A DNA stretch of 64,000 nucleotides from NCBI GenBank assembly GCA_002437495.1, contig DJQA01000013.1, positions 35,444-99,443 of the forward strand. The letters run 5' to 3'. Below are positions 1 to 9,221 of this stretch, one piece after another. Every line of letters begins with the position of its first letter. Position 1 is the first letter of the stretch. The notes under the pieces are model-generated. The model was not told the DNA's origin. It saw nothing but the letters and a program-made list of their open reading frames with translations, and did no database searches. A program made the translations under genes and the position numbers. Origin of the DNA: Prevotellaceae bacterium UBA6398. Lineage in GTDB: Bacteria > Bacteroidota > Bacteroidia > Bacteroidales > Bacteroidaceae.

Positions 1-102
1 CGTATGGCATACGCCCGAATTGCGCGGATAATGTAATTCGGCGGAGCGGCTTGCGTTGCGGTTTATGCAATTGCACACAGGGCGTATGCCATACGCCCCT
101 AC
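1..102 (+). repeat. MITE-like inverted-repeat element B (copy 1a, left end cut by window)
   Basis: Right part of a short interspersed element ending in the 23-bp inverted end whose core is GGGCGTATGCCATACGCCC (80-102). The matching left end is cut by the window start and only its inner part is visible at 1-16. The 104 bp at 1-104 are repeated at 190-293 with two differences (54/243 and 94/283), so two near-identical copies lie in tandem with a 189-bp offset. No convincing coding potential: the small frame through here is made of repeat sequence. Confidence 0.85.
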
Positions 103-182
103 AAACCGCAGATTATGCAATTTGGTATGGCGGTTTGCCGTGTGGCTCATGCGGCGGCGTAAAGTCAATAAATTGCACCGCC

Positions 183-291
183 GTAGGGTCGTATGGCATA
201 CGCCCGAATTGCGCGGATAATGTAATTCGGCGGAGCGGCTTGCATTGCGGTTTATGCAATTGCACACAGGGCGTATGCCATACACCCCTAC
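183..291 (+). repeat. MITE-like inverted-repeat element B (copy 1b, complete, 109 bp)
   Basis: Complete 109-bp element. Left end GTAGGGTCGTATGGCATACG.. (183-205) and right end ..GGCGTATGCCATACACCCCTAC (269-291) are inverted copies of each other, and each end is itself nearly palindromic. The same structure occurs at 35984-36093 and 53114-53222, and single ends at 9163-9172, 17469-17491 and 25682-25704. No transposase is encoded. Its right end lies 28 bp before the first unit of the phased array at 320. Confidence 0.85.
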
Positions 292-319
292 AATTGTTGC
301 AAAACCCAAGTCGGAGAAC

Positions 320-401
320 CTAAATTTGATGTGGGAAAAACTACATAGGAAGTAGAAAAAATTATGTCTGATGTAAAAATTTCTACATCAGACATAATTT
401 T
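320..401 (+). repeat. Phased palindrome array A, copy 1
   Basis: Four 15-bp units at 320, 341, 362 and 383, period 21 bp in all intervals. Central triplets are TTG, AGG, CTG, CAG. Units 3 and 4 are reverse complements, so AAAATTATGTCTGATGTA (358-375) pairs perfectly with 384-401 around an 8-nt loop, an 18-bp stem ending in a T-run. It lies downstream of miaB, which is read towards it. The rest of the gap, 402-530, shows nothing recognisable. Confidence 0.9.
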
Positions 402-530
402 CGCCTTTTCAACTGTTTGGAAAACAACTCTTTACCTCGGCAGCCCGAAATGGCAATAACGGTATGATTATCTGTGAGCTAAGCGGGTTTGTCGAAATCT
501 GTGGCGGCCGGGTTGCCTGCGAGGGTTTTG

Positions 531-1859
531 TCAGTCCTTTACAAGCTCGCCGTGGAGGGTTGCCGATGATGCGGATAGTATCCTCACTTTGGCGAACTGC
601 CCTATGCGTGCGTCTTCGCGGTTGAACACCACCACCTTGTTTTGCTCCGTGCGCCCGAACAGCTGCTCGCGGCTGCGCTTGCTTGTGCCCTCTATGAGTA
701 TGTTGAACGTTTTGCCTATGCACTTTTGATTGTTTTCGAGCGAAAGCGAGTTCTGCAACGCAATAAGCTCGTTCAGGCGGCGTATCTTTACATCCTCGGG
801 CACATCGTCCTCAAAGTGTCTGGCGGCATACGTTCCCGGGCGTTCGCTGTATTTGAACATGAACGATGAGTCGTAACCGCATTCTTTCATCAGGCTAAGC
901 GATAGCGCGTGGTCCTCTTCAGTCTCGGTGCAGTAGCCGCAGAATATGTCGGTTGACAGTCCGCATTCCGGCACAATGCGGCGTATCGCCTCCACACGCG
1001 ACATATACCATTCACGGGTGTATTTGCGGTTCATTAGTTTGAGTATGCGGTTGCTTCCGCTTTGCACCGGCAGGTGTATGTGGCGGCACACGTTAGGCTC
1101 TTCGGCAATAACGTGCAGCGTATCGTCGCTCATGTCCTTGGGGTGCGACGTGGTAAAGCGTATCCACATTTGCGGCACTTCTCTTGCCACCATTCTTAGA
1201 AGTTCGGGGAAGCCGGTTGTTTTTCCGCCTTCGGTGGCGAACGAATATGAGTTCACATTTTGCCCCAGCAGGGTAACTTCCTTGTATCCGCGCTTTTCAA
1301 GGTCTTTCACCTCGTTTATTATGCTTTGCGGGTCGCGTGAGCGTTCTCTTCCCCTAACGTATGGCACAATGCAGTAGTGGCAGAAGTTGTTGCAGCCGCG
1401 GGTAATGCTCACGAAGCCCGATATGCGGTTTCCGCATATTCGTTCGGGAATTATGTCGGAGTAAGTCTCCACGGTTGAAAGCTCAACGTCTATCGCCTTG
1501 CTGCCGTTTTCGGCCTCGGCCGTGAGCTGCGGCAACATCTGGTATGAGTCCGGCCCTGCAACAAGGTCGGCGTGGTGGTTTTCGAGCAGGTCGTCTTTTG
1601 TGCGTTCAGCCATGCAGCCTAGCACGCCAATAATCAGCTTTCCGTGCTTTGCCCTTTTCATGGCGTTTAGGGCGTTCAGACGGTTGTATATCTTCTGCTC
1701 CGCGTTGTCGCGCACGGAACACGTGTTTAGGAACACCGCATCGGCGTCATTGATTTCTTCCACCGTGTCGTAGCCTGCCATCTTCATTACGGAGGCAACC
1801 ACTTCGCTGTCGGCCACGTTCATTTGGCAGCCGTAGGTTTCTATGTAAAGTTTCTTCAT
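531..1859 (-). CDS. miaB: tRNA-2-methylthio-N6-dimethylallyladenosine synthase MiaB
   Basis: Radical-SAM methylthiotransferase (442 aa) that adds a methylthio group to isopentenyladenosine-37 of tRNAs reading UNN codons. The N-terminal MTTase domain carries its cluster cysteines at C11, C47 and C82. The radical SAM CxxxCxxC is C156, C160, C163 (GCNNFCHYC), and a TRAM domain closes the C terminus. The frame is open upstream to 1988, but I chose the Met at 1859: it begins the conserved MKKLYIETYGCQMN start and lies just behind a -7 box at 1880-1887. It is monocistronic in view. The function is secure from the motif set. Confidence 0.95.
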   Translation of the reverse strand: MKKLYIETYGCQMNVADSEVVASVMKMAGYDTVEEINDADAVFLNTCSVRDNAEQKIYNRLNALNAMKRAKHGKLIIGVLGCMAERTKDDLLENHHADLVAGPDSYQMLPQLTAEAENGSKAIDVELSTVETYSDIIPERICGNRISGFVSITRGCNNFCHYCIVPYVRGRERSRDPQSIINEVKDLEKRGYKEVTLLGQNVNSYSFATEGGKTTGFPELLRMVAREVPQMWIRFTTSHPKDMSDDTLHVIAEEPNVCRHIHLPVQSGSNRILKLMNRKYTREWYMSRVEAIRRIVPECGLSTDIFCGYCTETEEDHALSLSLMKECGYDSSFMFKYSERPGTYAARHFEDDVPEDVKIRRLNELIALQNSLSLENNQKCIGKTFNILIEGTSKRSREQLFGRTEQNKVVVFNREDARIGQFAKVRILSASSATLHGELVKD

Positions 1860-1879
1860 ATTCCCATTGTATTCTTGCG

Positions 1880-1887
1880 CAAAGTTA
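1880..1887 (-). promoter_or_regulatory. -7 promoter element of miaB
   Basis: TAACTTTG on the minus strand, matching the Bacteroidota -7 consensus TAnnTTTG, 21 bp before the chosen miaB start. No clear -33 TTTG is visible. Confidence 0.6.
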
Positions 1888-2040
1888 CGAAATAAAAGCC
1901 ATCTGCATTTTAGCCTACCGGCGGTTTGGTGAAATCTGCCACTATACGCGGCGCGGTATTTTTGCATGCGAAAATCGCGGGAAATCACGCGTTAAAATGA
2001 AAATAATCGTTACTATTGCAGTGGAAAAATAAATATTGAT

Positions 2041-2592
2041 ATGGGCTGCAAACATCCCTTGGCACAATTTGCATATTGTCCGCGCTGCGGAAGTGCGGAC
2101 TTCGTGGTCAACGACCCGCGCTCGAAACGCTGCGGGCATTGCGGCTTTGTTTATTATCTTAACGCGAGTGCCGCCACCGCTGCTTTCATTGTCAACGAAC
2201 GCAATGAGGTTCTTGTGGTTAGGCGCGCGTTTGAACCGGCAAAAGGCACGCTCGACCTTCCCGGCGGGTTTGTTGACCCCGGCGAGTCGATAGATGGCGG
2301 CATGCGGCGCGAGATTTTTGAGGAGACCGGATGCCGTGTGGCTGAAATGCGATGGCTTTTCTCCCTGCCCAACAGCTACAGATTTTCGGGCTTCGACGTG
2401 CCCACCGCCGACAGTTTCTTTCTGTGCCGTATTGCCGAGGGTGAAAAACCTGTGGCTCGCGATGATGCGGCGGCTTGGGAGTGGATTGCCGTTGGTGCCT
2501 TGCATCCTGCGGCTTTCGGGCTCGACTCCATAAGAAAAGCAGTGGCAATATTCGCGAGCCGTTCCTATTTGCAGGTTATGCCCGCGCCGTAG
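2041..2592 (+). CDS. Nudix hydrolase with N-terminal zinc ribbon
   Basis: 183-aa protein. Residues 13-34 form a zinc ribbon (C13, C16, C31, C34). The Nudix box runs from G76 to G97 (G-x5-E82-x7-R90-E91-xx-E94-E95-x-G97), with every catalytic Glu present. Zinc-ribbon Nudix proteins of this layout act on NADH-like or other nucleoside diphosphate substrates, but the actual substrate cannot be read from the sequence. It is read away from miaB and towards topA. A weak -7 (TACTATTG, 2011-2018) precedes it. The start codon follows an A-rich leader, typical for this phylum, which rarely uses strong Shine-Dalgarno sites. Confidence 0.9.
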   Translation: MGCKHPLAQFAYCPRCGSADFVVNDPRSKRCGHCGFVYYLNASAATAAFIVNERNEVLVVRRAFEPAKGTLDLPGGFVDPGESIDGGMRREIFEETGCRVAEMRWLFSLPNSYRFSGFDVPTADSFFLCRIAEGEKPVARDDAAAWEWIAVGALHPAAFGLDSIRKAVAIFASRSYLQVMPAP

Positions 2593-2691
2593 TACAATGC
2601 CGCGGAGCGTGGGTAAAGTCTCCGTTTCATGTTGCGGCAGCTCGGACTTATGCTGTCATAAAGCGTTATTTTATAAATTAAAAGCATACCT

Positions 2692-2725
2692 TTTGTCCGA
2701 CATCAAAGAATTTTCCATACTTTTG
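2692..2725 (+). promoter_or_regulatory. Promoter of the topA operon
   Basis: -33 TTTG at 2692-2695 and -7 TACTTTTG at 2718-2725, spacer 22 bp, 31 bp before the topA ATG. Confidence 0.7.
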
Positions 2726-2756
2726 CAACCCGAAGAAACAAGCAAAGAGGAAGACA

Positions 2757-5126
2757 ATGCAGAAAAATCTCGTAATCGTCGAATCTCCGGCAAAGGCCAA
2801 GACCATACAACGCTATCTTGGCGAAGACTACAAGGTGATGCCGTCGTTCGGCCATATACGCGACCTGAAGAAAAAAAACAACGGCATAGACCCCAAGACA
2901 TTTCAGCCGCAATATGAAATACCCAAGGACAAGGTTCACGTGGTTAGCGAACTCAGAAAAGCGGCTAAGGGCGCCGAAACCGTATGGCTCGCAAGTGATG
3001 AAGACCGCGAGGGAGAGGCTATTTCGTGGCATCTCGCCGAGGTGTTGAAGTTGCCCGTAACCGACAAACACCGCATTGTTTTTCACGAGATAACAAAGCC
3101 GGCCATACTTAGTGCCATAGAAAATCCGAGGGCCATAGACCTAAACCTTGTAGATGCGCAGCAGGCGCGCAGGGTTCTTGACCGCATAGTGGGTTTCGAA
3201 CTTTCACCCGTGCTGTGGCGCAGGGTGCGCCCATCGCTCTCGGCGGGGCGCGTGCAGAGTGTGGCCGTAAGGTTGATAGTTGAAAGAGAAAGGGAGATTA
3301 ACGAATTCAAGAGCGAAACATTTTTCCGCGTAACGGCACAGCTGGCATTGGACGGCAACATCTTTGGCGCGGAACTCAACAAGCGCTTTGCCACTATAGA
3401 GGAAGCAGAGGCTTTTTGCAACGATTGCAAGAGTGCCTCTTTCGAAGTGGCCGAAGTTAATGTGAAGCCGCAAAAGCGCACGCCGGCCCCTCCGTTTACC
3501 ACCTCAACGCTACAGCAGGAAGCGGTTAGGAAGTTCGGTTTCCCGGTGTCGCTCACCATGAGCGTGGCGCAGCAGCTTTACGAAGAAGGTATGATAACAT
3601 ATATGCGTACCGACTCGGTGAACCTGTCATCGTTCTGCGTAAACGCCTGCAAGGATGAAATCTCAGCCACTCTCGGCGCGGAATATTCAAAACCGCGAAA
3701 ATATGTAACAAAGAGCAAAGGCGCACAAGAAGCCCACGAGGCAATACGCCCTACATCGATGGAACGCCGCGAGATAGACGGAACGCCACAGCAGAAAAAA
3801 CTTTACAAGCTGATATGGCTGCGCACCATAGCTTGCCAAATGGCCGATGCATTGATAGAAAAAACTTCGGCAGGCATAACCGTGTCAACGCGCGACGAAA
3901 AGTTCACGGCATCGGGCGAGGTGGTTAAGTTTGACGGCTTTCTGAAAGTTTACCGCGAATCGCGCGATGGCGCAGATGCTTCGCAGGACACAAACCGAGT
4001 TCTGCCGGCGATGCAAAAAGGCGATAAGCCCGAAATGCGCGAAATAACGGCCACGCAGCGGTTCACCCAGCACCCGCCAAGATACAACGAGGCTTCGCTT
4101 GTGCACAAAATGGAGGAACTCGGCATAGGACGCCCATCAACCTATGCGCCGATTATAAGCACCATACAGCAAAGAGGCTATGTGGTGCGCGGCGACAAGG
4201 AAGGCACTCCGAGAAACTACAGCGTGATAACCTTGAAAGAAGGGGAAATAACAAGGCGTGAAGCCACCGAAACAACAGATTCCGACAAAGGTAAACTAAT
4301 CCCGACACCCGTGGGGCTTGTGGTTACCGATTTCCTTAAACAGGAATTTCCCGACATAATGGACTATAATTTCACCGCCGATATAGAAAAGCAGTTCGAC
4401 GAGGTGGCCGAAGGCAAAAAAGAGTGGACAGGTCTGATGAAAGACTTTTACAAGAACTTCGAGCCGGAGGTTGAACGCTCAAAAAACGACAACGGCGGAA
4501 AGAAAGTGGGAGAGCGTGAACTCGGTACAGACCCTAAGACCGGGCGCAAGGTTTTCGTGAAGATAGGGCGATACGGTCCGATGGTTCAGATAGGCACTGC
4601 CGAAGAAGAGGAGAAACCGATATTTGCCACCATACGCAAGAATCAGGACTACGAAACGCTTACCCTCGCAGACGCACTCGAGCTTTTCAAGCTACCGCGC
4701 ACACTCGGAGAGTTCGAGGGTAAGGATGTAGTAATAGGAGTGGGACGTTTCGGACCTTACGTAAGACACAACGGCAAGTTCGCCTCACTTCCCAAAGGCG
4801 TTGACCCGCTGAAAGTAACCCTTGAAGAGGCACAGCAAATAATTCTCGACAAGAGAGAGACCGATGAGAAACGCCACCTCAAGAAATTTGACGAGGATGC
4901 CGAGCTCGAGGTTATGAACGGCCCCTACGGCCCATACATCTCCTACAAGAAGAAAAACTATCGTCTTACAAAGGAGCAGAAGGAAAACGCCGCAGCACTT
5001 ACCTATGAGGAGTGCATGAATATAGTGAACAACGGCGCATCGAAGGCAAGACCAAAGGCAGCAAAAAAGACCGCCGCCAAAAAAACAGCAAAATCCGCCG
5101 GGAAAAGTGCGGGCAAGAAAGCCTGA
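2757..5126 (+). CDS. topA: DNA topoisomerase I
   Basis: Type IA topoisomerase (789 aa) that relaxes negative supercoils. The Toprim domain is at the N terminus (IVESPAKAKTI; acidic LASDEDREGEA). The catalytic tyrosine is Y282 in MITYMRTDS. Three C-terminal Topo_C repeats end in conserved glycines (IGRYGPM, VGRFGPYV, GPYGPYISY) and replace the Cys4 zinc fingers of E. coli TopA. A Lys/Ala-rich tail (last about 27 residues) probably contacts DNA. It heads an operon: its TGA overlaps the aroK ATG by one base, followed by speA and argB, so translation is probably coupled. Confidence 0.97.
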   Translation: MQKNLVIVESPAKAKTIQRYLGEDYKVMPSFGHIRDLKKKNNGIDPKTFQPQYEIPKDKVHVVSELRKAAKGAETVWLASDEDREGEAISWHLAEVLKLPVTDKHRIVFHEITKPAILSAIENPRAIDLNLVDAQQARRVLDRIVGFELSPVLWRRVRPSLSAGRVQSVAVRLIVEREREINEFKSETFFRVTAQLALDGNIFGAELNKRFATIEEAEAFCNDCKSASFEVAEVNVKPQKRTPAPPFTTSTLQQEAVRKFGFPVSLTMSVAQQLYEEGMITYMRTDSVNLSSFCVNACKDEISATLGAEYSKPRKYVTKSKGAQEAHEAIRPTSMERREIDGTPQQKKLYKLIWLRTIACQMADALIEKTSAGITVSTRDEKFTASGEVVKFDGFLKVYRESRDGADASQDTNRVLPAMQKGDKPEMREITATQRFTQHPPRYNEASLVHKMEELGIGRPSTYAPIISTIQQRGYVVRGDKEGTPRNYSVITLKEGEITRREATETTDSDKGKLIPTPVGLVVTDFLKQEFPDIMDYNFTADIEKQFDEVAEGKKEWTGLMKDFYKNFEPEVERSKNDNGGKKVGERELGTDPKTGRKVFVKIGRYGPMVQIGTAEEEEKPIFATIRKNQDYETLTLADALELFKLPRTLGEFEGKDVVIGVGRFGPYVRHNGKFASLPKGVDPLKVTLEEAQQIILDKRETDEKRHLKKFDEDAELEVMNGPYGPYISYKKKNYRLTKEQKENAAALTYEECMNIVNNGASKARPKAAKKTAAKKTAKSAGKSAGKKA

Positions 5127-5662
5127 TGAAAAGCATTGCGCTGATAGGCTATATGTGTGTGGGCAAAACCACCGTGGGCAGAGAACTCGCAAAACGTTTG
5201 GGACAGACGTTCTATGACCTTGATTGGTATATAGAGGAAAGGTTTCACACCAAGGTGCCCGAGATATTCGCGCAATACGGTGAGCAACATTTCCGCGATG
5301 TAGAGCGTCGTATGCTCCACGAGGCCGCAGAGTTTGAAAACATAGTGCTTTCGTGCGGAGGCGGCACACCATGCTTTTTCGACAACATGGAGTATCTTAA
5401 TTCGGCATCCACTACGGTTTACCTTAAGGCTTCGAGCAAAACAATACTTGAACACCTTGGGCTTAGCAAGGGCCGCCGCCCGCTTCTTGAGGGAAAGACA
5501 CCCGAAGAACTGAAAACGTTTGTGGAAAGCCAGCTCGCCGAAAGAGAAACTTACTATTCAAGGGCGCAGTTTGTGCAGGAGGTCTCGCCGCTTTGCACCC
5601 GCGAGAAAGTTGACAATATTTGCAAAGAAATAATCAAGAAAATAAAAACAACGGATAAATGA
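5126..5662 (+). CDS. aroK: Shikimate kinase
   Basis: 178-aa kinase phosphorylating shikimate in aromatic amino-acid synthesis. Walker A GYMCVGKT is at 8-15, the DxD magnesium/shikimate motif at D31-D33, the substrate arginine in FRDVE (R57) and the GGG shikimate loop at 78-80. The frame is open upstream to 5012 inside topA. I take the ATG at 5126, which shares one base with the topA stop and places the P-loop at the normal distance. The 3' end overlaps speA by 4 bp (ATGA). Confidence 0.95.
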   Translation: MKSIALIGYMCVGKTTVGRELAKRLGQTFYDLDWYIEERFHTKVPEIFAQYGEQHFRDVERRMLHEAAEFENIVLSCGGGTPCFFDNMEYLNSASTTVYLKASSKTILEHLGLSKGRRPLLEGKTPEELKTFVESQLAERETYYSRAQFVQEVSPLCTREKVDNICKEIIKKIKTTDK

Positions 5663-7623
5663 AGAAATGGCGTGTTGAAGACTCCGCCGAGCTATATAAT
5701 ATTAACGGCTGGGGCGTGAGCTATTTTAACATCAATGAAAGAGGACACGTTTACGTGGCACCGCGGAAAGACGGAGTGCAAATCGACCTCAGGGATTTGA
5801 TGGATGAGCTTGACGCCCGCAACATCACAGCCCCCGTGCTGCTCCGCTTCCCCGATATTCTCGACAACAGAATAGAGAAAACCGCAACTTGTTTCCAGAA
5901 GGCGGCGAAAGAATACAGGTTCAAGGCAGAGCATTTTATAATATACCCCATAAAAGTTAACCAAACACGTCCTGTGGTAGAGGAGATAATCAGCCACGGT
6001 AAACGCTATAATATAGGTCTCGAGGCCGGCTCTAAGCCCGAGCTACACGCCGTGCTCGCCACCAACATGGACTCCGACAGCCCCATAATATGCAACGGGC
6101 ATAAGGACCAGAGCTATATCGAGCTTGCGCTTCTGGCGCAGAAAATGGGAAAGAAAGTGTTCCTTGTGGCCGAAAAGCTTGATGAGCTTGAACGCATATT
6201 CGAGGCTGCAAAAAAACTTAATGTCCGCCCGCAGATAGGAATTCGCATTAAACTTGCTTCTACAGGCACGGGCAAATGGGCAGAAAGCGGCGGCGATGCA
6301 AGCAAGTTCGGTTTGAATTCCAGCGAGCTACTTGAAGCGGTGAATATACTAAAAAACCGCAAAATGGAGGATTGCCTTAAACTCATTCATTTTCACATAG
6401 GCAGTCAGATAACAAAGATACGCCGCATACAGTCTGCCCTGCGCGAGGCATCCCAGTTTTACGTTCAGCTCCACGCTATGGGCTTCAACGTGGAGTTTGT
6501 TGACTGCGGCGGCGGGCTTGGCATCGATTACGACGGCACGCGCTCGAGCAACAACGAAAGCTCCGTTAACTATTCCATACAGGAGTATGTTAACGACTGC
6601 GTTTACACTTTTGTCGATGTGGCCAACAAGAACAACATTCCTCATCCAAACATAATAACCGAGGGCGGACGTTCGCTTACAGCCCACCACAGCGTGCTTA
6701 TTCTCGAGGTAACCGATGTGGCCTCACAGCCGCAGATGCCCGAGGATTTCGAAGCCACAAAAGACGACCACAAGCTTGTGCAAGACCTTTCCGAGATATG
6801 GGACAACCTGTCGGCACGCTCCATGCTTGAGGACTGGCACGATGCGGAGCAAATGCGCGATGAGGCCCTTGAGTTGTTCGACCATGGCATTATCGACCTT
6901 AAAACCCGCGCCCAGGTGGAAAGCCTTTATTGGAGCATAACGCGCGAAGCCAATTCCATTGTACACGCGCAGAAGCATGTGCCCGAAGAGCTGCGCCGCC
7001 TTGACCGTCTGCTCGCCGACAAATATTTCTGCAATTTCTCGTTATTCCAAAGCCTGCCCGACTCATGGGCCATCGACCAGCTTTTCCCGGTTATGCCAAT
7101 ACAGCGGCTTGGCGAAAAGCCCGAAAGGAATGTTACCATAGAAGACATAACATGCGACAGCGATGGGAAAATAGCGCAATACGTAAACGCCATGCAGCAA
7201 ACCCCCACGGTGCCTATGCATTCCATAAGGCGCGGAGAGCGGTATTACGTGGGCGTGTTTCTAGTGGGAGCATACCAGGAGATACTCGGCAATATGCACA
7301 ACCTGTTCGGCGACACCAACGCCGTTCACGTTACGGTGTCAAACGACGGCTATAGCGTAGACCGCGTTATAGAGGGCGAAACGGTGGCCGAGGTGCTGGA
7401 ATATGTGCAATACGATGCGAAACGCTTGCAGAGAAGGCTGGAAACATGGGTGAAACGTGCCGAAACAAGCGGCAAGATAACAATGTCAGAGGGAAACGAG
7501 TTCCTGGCAAACTATCGCAGCGGGCTTTACGGCTACACTTATCTTGAACTGAACGATGACGAGCTGTATCGCGAGAACGACAAGATGCGGTTCAAGGACA
7601 AGAAACACGAAGACGCGCAATGA
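5659..7623 (+). CDS. speA: Biosynthetic arginine decarboxylase
   Basis: PLP-dependent fold-III decarboxylase (654 aa) converting arginine to agmatine, the entry to polyamine synthesis. The alanine-racemase-like barrel holds the PLP lysine K99 in YPIKVNQ. The family motifs CGGGLGIDYDG and TEGGRSLTAHH are present and the length is standard. The start ATG overlaps the aroK TGA, and the stop overlaps argB, each by 4 bp. Polyamine synthesis in Bacteroidota usually continues from agmatine through carbamoylputrescine and carboxyspermidine; none of those genes lies in this window. Confidence 0.95.
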   Translation: MKKWRVEDSAELYNINGWGVSYFNINERGHVYVAPRKDGVQIDLRDLMDELDARNITAPVLLRFPDILDNRIEKTATCFQKAAKEYRFKAEHFIIYPIKVNQTRPVVEEIISHGKRYNIGLEAGSKPELHAVLATNMDSDSPIICNGHKDQSYIELALLAQKMGKKVFLVAEKLDELERIFEAAKKLNVRPQIGIRIKLASTGTGKWAESGGDASKFGLNSSELLEAVNILKNRKMEDCLKLIHFHIGSQITKIRRIQSALREASQFYVQLHAMGFNVEFVDCGGGLGIDYDGTRSSNNESSVNYSIQEYVNDCVYTFVDVANKNNIPHPNIITEGGRSLTAHHSVLILEVTDVASQPQMPEDFEATKDDHKLVQDLSEIWDNLSARSMLEDWHDAEQMRDEALELFDHGIIDLKTRAQVESLYWSITREANSIVHAQKHVPEELRRLDRLLADKYFCNFSLFQSLPDSWAIDQLFPVMPIQRLGEKPERNVTIEDITCDSDGKIAQYVNAMQQTPTVPMHSIRRGERYYVGVFLVGAYQEILGNMHNLFGDTNAVHVTVSNDGYSVDRVIEGETVAEVLEYVQYDAKRLQRRLETWVKRAETSGKITMSEGNEFLANYRSGLYGYTYLELNDDELYRENDKMRFKDKKHEDAQ

Positions 7624-8405
7624 CAAACAGCATGAAACAACCGCTCACCATAATAAAGGTAGGCGGCAAGATAGTGGAGGACCCAACTTCGCTTGCTGCG
7701 CTGCTCGATGGTTTCAAGCAAATTCCCGGAAACAAGATGCTTGTTCACGGCGGCGGGCGCACGGCAACGCAGGTGGCATCGCGGCTTGGCTATGAAACCA
7801 AGATGATAGACGGACGCAGGGTTACCGATGCCGATATGCTATGGGTGGTTACTATGGTTTACGGCGGCTTGGTAAACAAGAACATCGTGGCGCAACTTAA
7901 CTCGCGCGGCGTGTGCGCCCTCGGAATGACCGGTGCAGACTGTGGAGTGATTATTTCCCATAAGCGCAAGGCAACCCCCGTGGACTATGGATTCGTGGGC
8001 GATGTAGACAAGGTGGATTCCTCACGGCTGGCATCGATAATAAACCAAGGCATAACGCCTGTGTTTGCCCCGCTGACATTCGACGTACATGGGAATCTGC
8101 TCAACACCAATGCCGACACAATAGCCGGGGAAACGGCAAAAGCCATGGCGCATATCTACGATGTGAGCCTTGTTTACTGCTTCGAAAAGCGTGGAGTGCT
8201 TTCCAACCCCGACGACGATAACAGCGTGATTGCCGAAATCCATGCGCCGGATTTTCCCAAGCTCGTTGGAGACGGAGTTGTGAGCGGCGGCATGATACCG
8301 AAAATACAAAATGCCCTGCAAGCCGTTGAGGCCGGTGTCAAGCGCGTAATCATCACGGCGGCAAAGGGGCTTGACATAGAAGGCGGCACAAAAATTCTGC
8401 CCTGA
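7620..8405 (+). CDS. argB: Acetylglutamate (or succinylglutamate) kinase
   Basis: 261-aa amino-acid kinase for the second step of arginine synthesis, phosphorylating the N-acylglutamate. The nucleotide-binding KVGGK is at K13-K17 and the HGGG oxyanion motif at 43-46. Bacteroides species use N-succinyl rather than N-acetyl intermediates for at least part of this pathway, so the acyl group is uncertain. The chosen start overlaps the speA stop (ATGA). A second Met four codons on (7632) is also possible. Its pairing with an arginine-consuming decarboxylase in one operon is notable. Confidence 0.92.
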   Translation: MTNSMKQPLTIIKVGGKIVEDPTSLAALLDGFKQIPGNKMLVHGGGRTATQVASRLGYETKMIDGRRVTDADMLWVVTMVYGGLVNKNIVAQLNSRGVCALGMTGADCGVIISHKRKATPVDYGFVGDVDKVDSSRLASIINQGITPVFAPLTFDVHGNLLNTNADTIAGETAKAMAHIYDVSLVYCFEKRGVLSNPDDDNSVIAEIHAPDFPKLVGDGVVSGGMIPKIQNALQAVEAGVKRVIITAAKGLDIEGGTKILP

Positions 8406-8435
8406 CAATACTCTGACATCATAAACTGCCTTGAC

Positions 8436-9119
8436 ATGAAAAGACTTTCCGTTATAGCATTTTCCCTACTGATTGCCGCAGCGTGTTTTGCCGCTCCGGG
8501 CGGCAAGCGCGTAAAGGTGAGGTTTTCAACAAATATGGGCAACATTGTAGTCGAACTCTACAACGAAACGCCCAAGCACCGCGACAATTTCGTTAAACTC
8601 GTAAAAGATGGCTTTTACAACGGTTTGCTGTTCCATAGGGTAATAGCAAACTTCATGATTCAGGGCGGCGACCCCGACTCGCGAAATGCCGAGCACAAGA
8701 AACGACTTGGCGAGGGCGGACCGGGATACACCATCCCCGCAGAGATAGACTATCCCCTGCATTGGCACAAGCGCGGAGCCTTGGCGGCAGCGCGCGAGGG
8801 CGATGACGTGAACCCCGAACGCCGTTCAAGCGGCTCGCAGTTTTACATAGTATGGGGGAAAGTGCAGAGCAAAGCGGCTATGGAAGCAATGAAACAGAGT
8901 ATGTACGAGGCTACGGATGGGGAGTTTGAGGTCCCTGACGAAATAATGGAGAGCTACGAAACCAACGGCGGCACGCCGCATCTCGATGGAGAGTACACCG
9001 TGTTCGGCGAGGTGGTTGAAGGCTTGAAAACCGTAAAAGCAATACAGTGGGTAAGAACCGACAAATACGACCGCCCCGTAAAAGATGTGAAAATCCTCAA
9101 AGCCGAAATCGTGGAATAA
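8436..9119 (+). CDS. Exported cyclophilin-type peptidyl-prolyl isomerase
   Basis: 227-aa cyclophilin (prolyl cis-trans isomerase). A Sec signal peptide covers about the first 19 residues (MKRLSVIAFSLLIAAACFA), so it works in the periplasm or envelope. The core motifs FHRVIANFMIQGGDP and GSQFYIVWG are present. It carries an insertion after the GGDP loop (about residues 75-125), as in larger Bacteroidota cyclophilins. It starts 30 bp after argB with no clear promoter between, so it may be the last gene of the topA operon. Confidence 0.9.
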   Translation: MKRLSVIAFSLLIAAACFAAPGGKRVKVRFSTNMGNIVVELYNETPKHRDNFVKLVKDGFYNGLLFHRVIANFMIQGGDPDSRNAEHKKRLGEGGPGYTIPAEIDYPLHWHKRGALAAAREGDDVNPERRSSGSQFYIVWGKVQSKAAMEAMKQSMYEATDGEFEVPDEIMESYETNGGTPHLDGEYTVFGEVVEGLKTVKAIQWVRTDKYDRPVKDVKILKAEIVE

Positions 9120-9221
9120 GCCCGTATATACATGGCATAACAGCATTAGCCTGAAAAATCCACTGCCCCTACAATTAAAGCAAAACCTTAACCGCCGGTT
9201 CTTTCCCAAACATCCCGAAAA

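Noticed and set aside
51..323. 90-aa frame rich in Cys at the left edge
   Set aside because: It runs through two element B repeats and the repeated blocks produce repeated peptide; no ribosome start or homology.
320..401. Possible CRISPR array
   Set aside because: Repeats are only 15 bp, degenerate, four in number with 6-bp A-rich gaps, with no unique spacers and no cas genes in the window.
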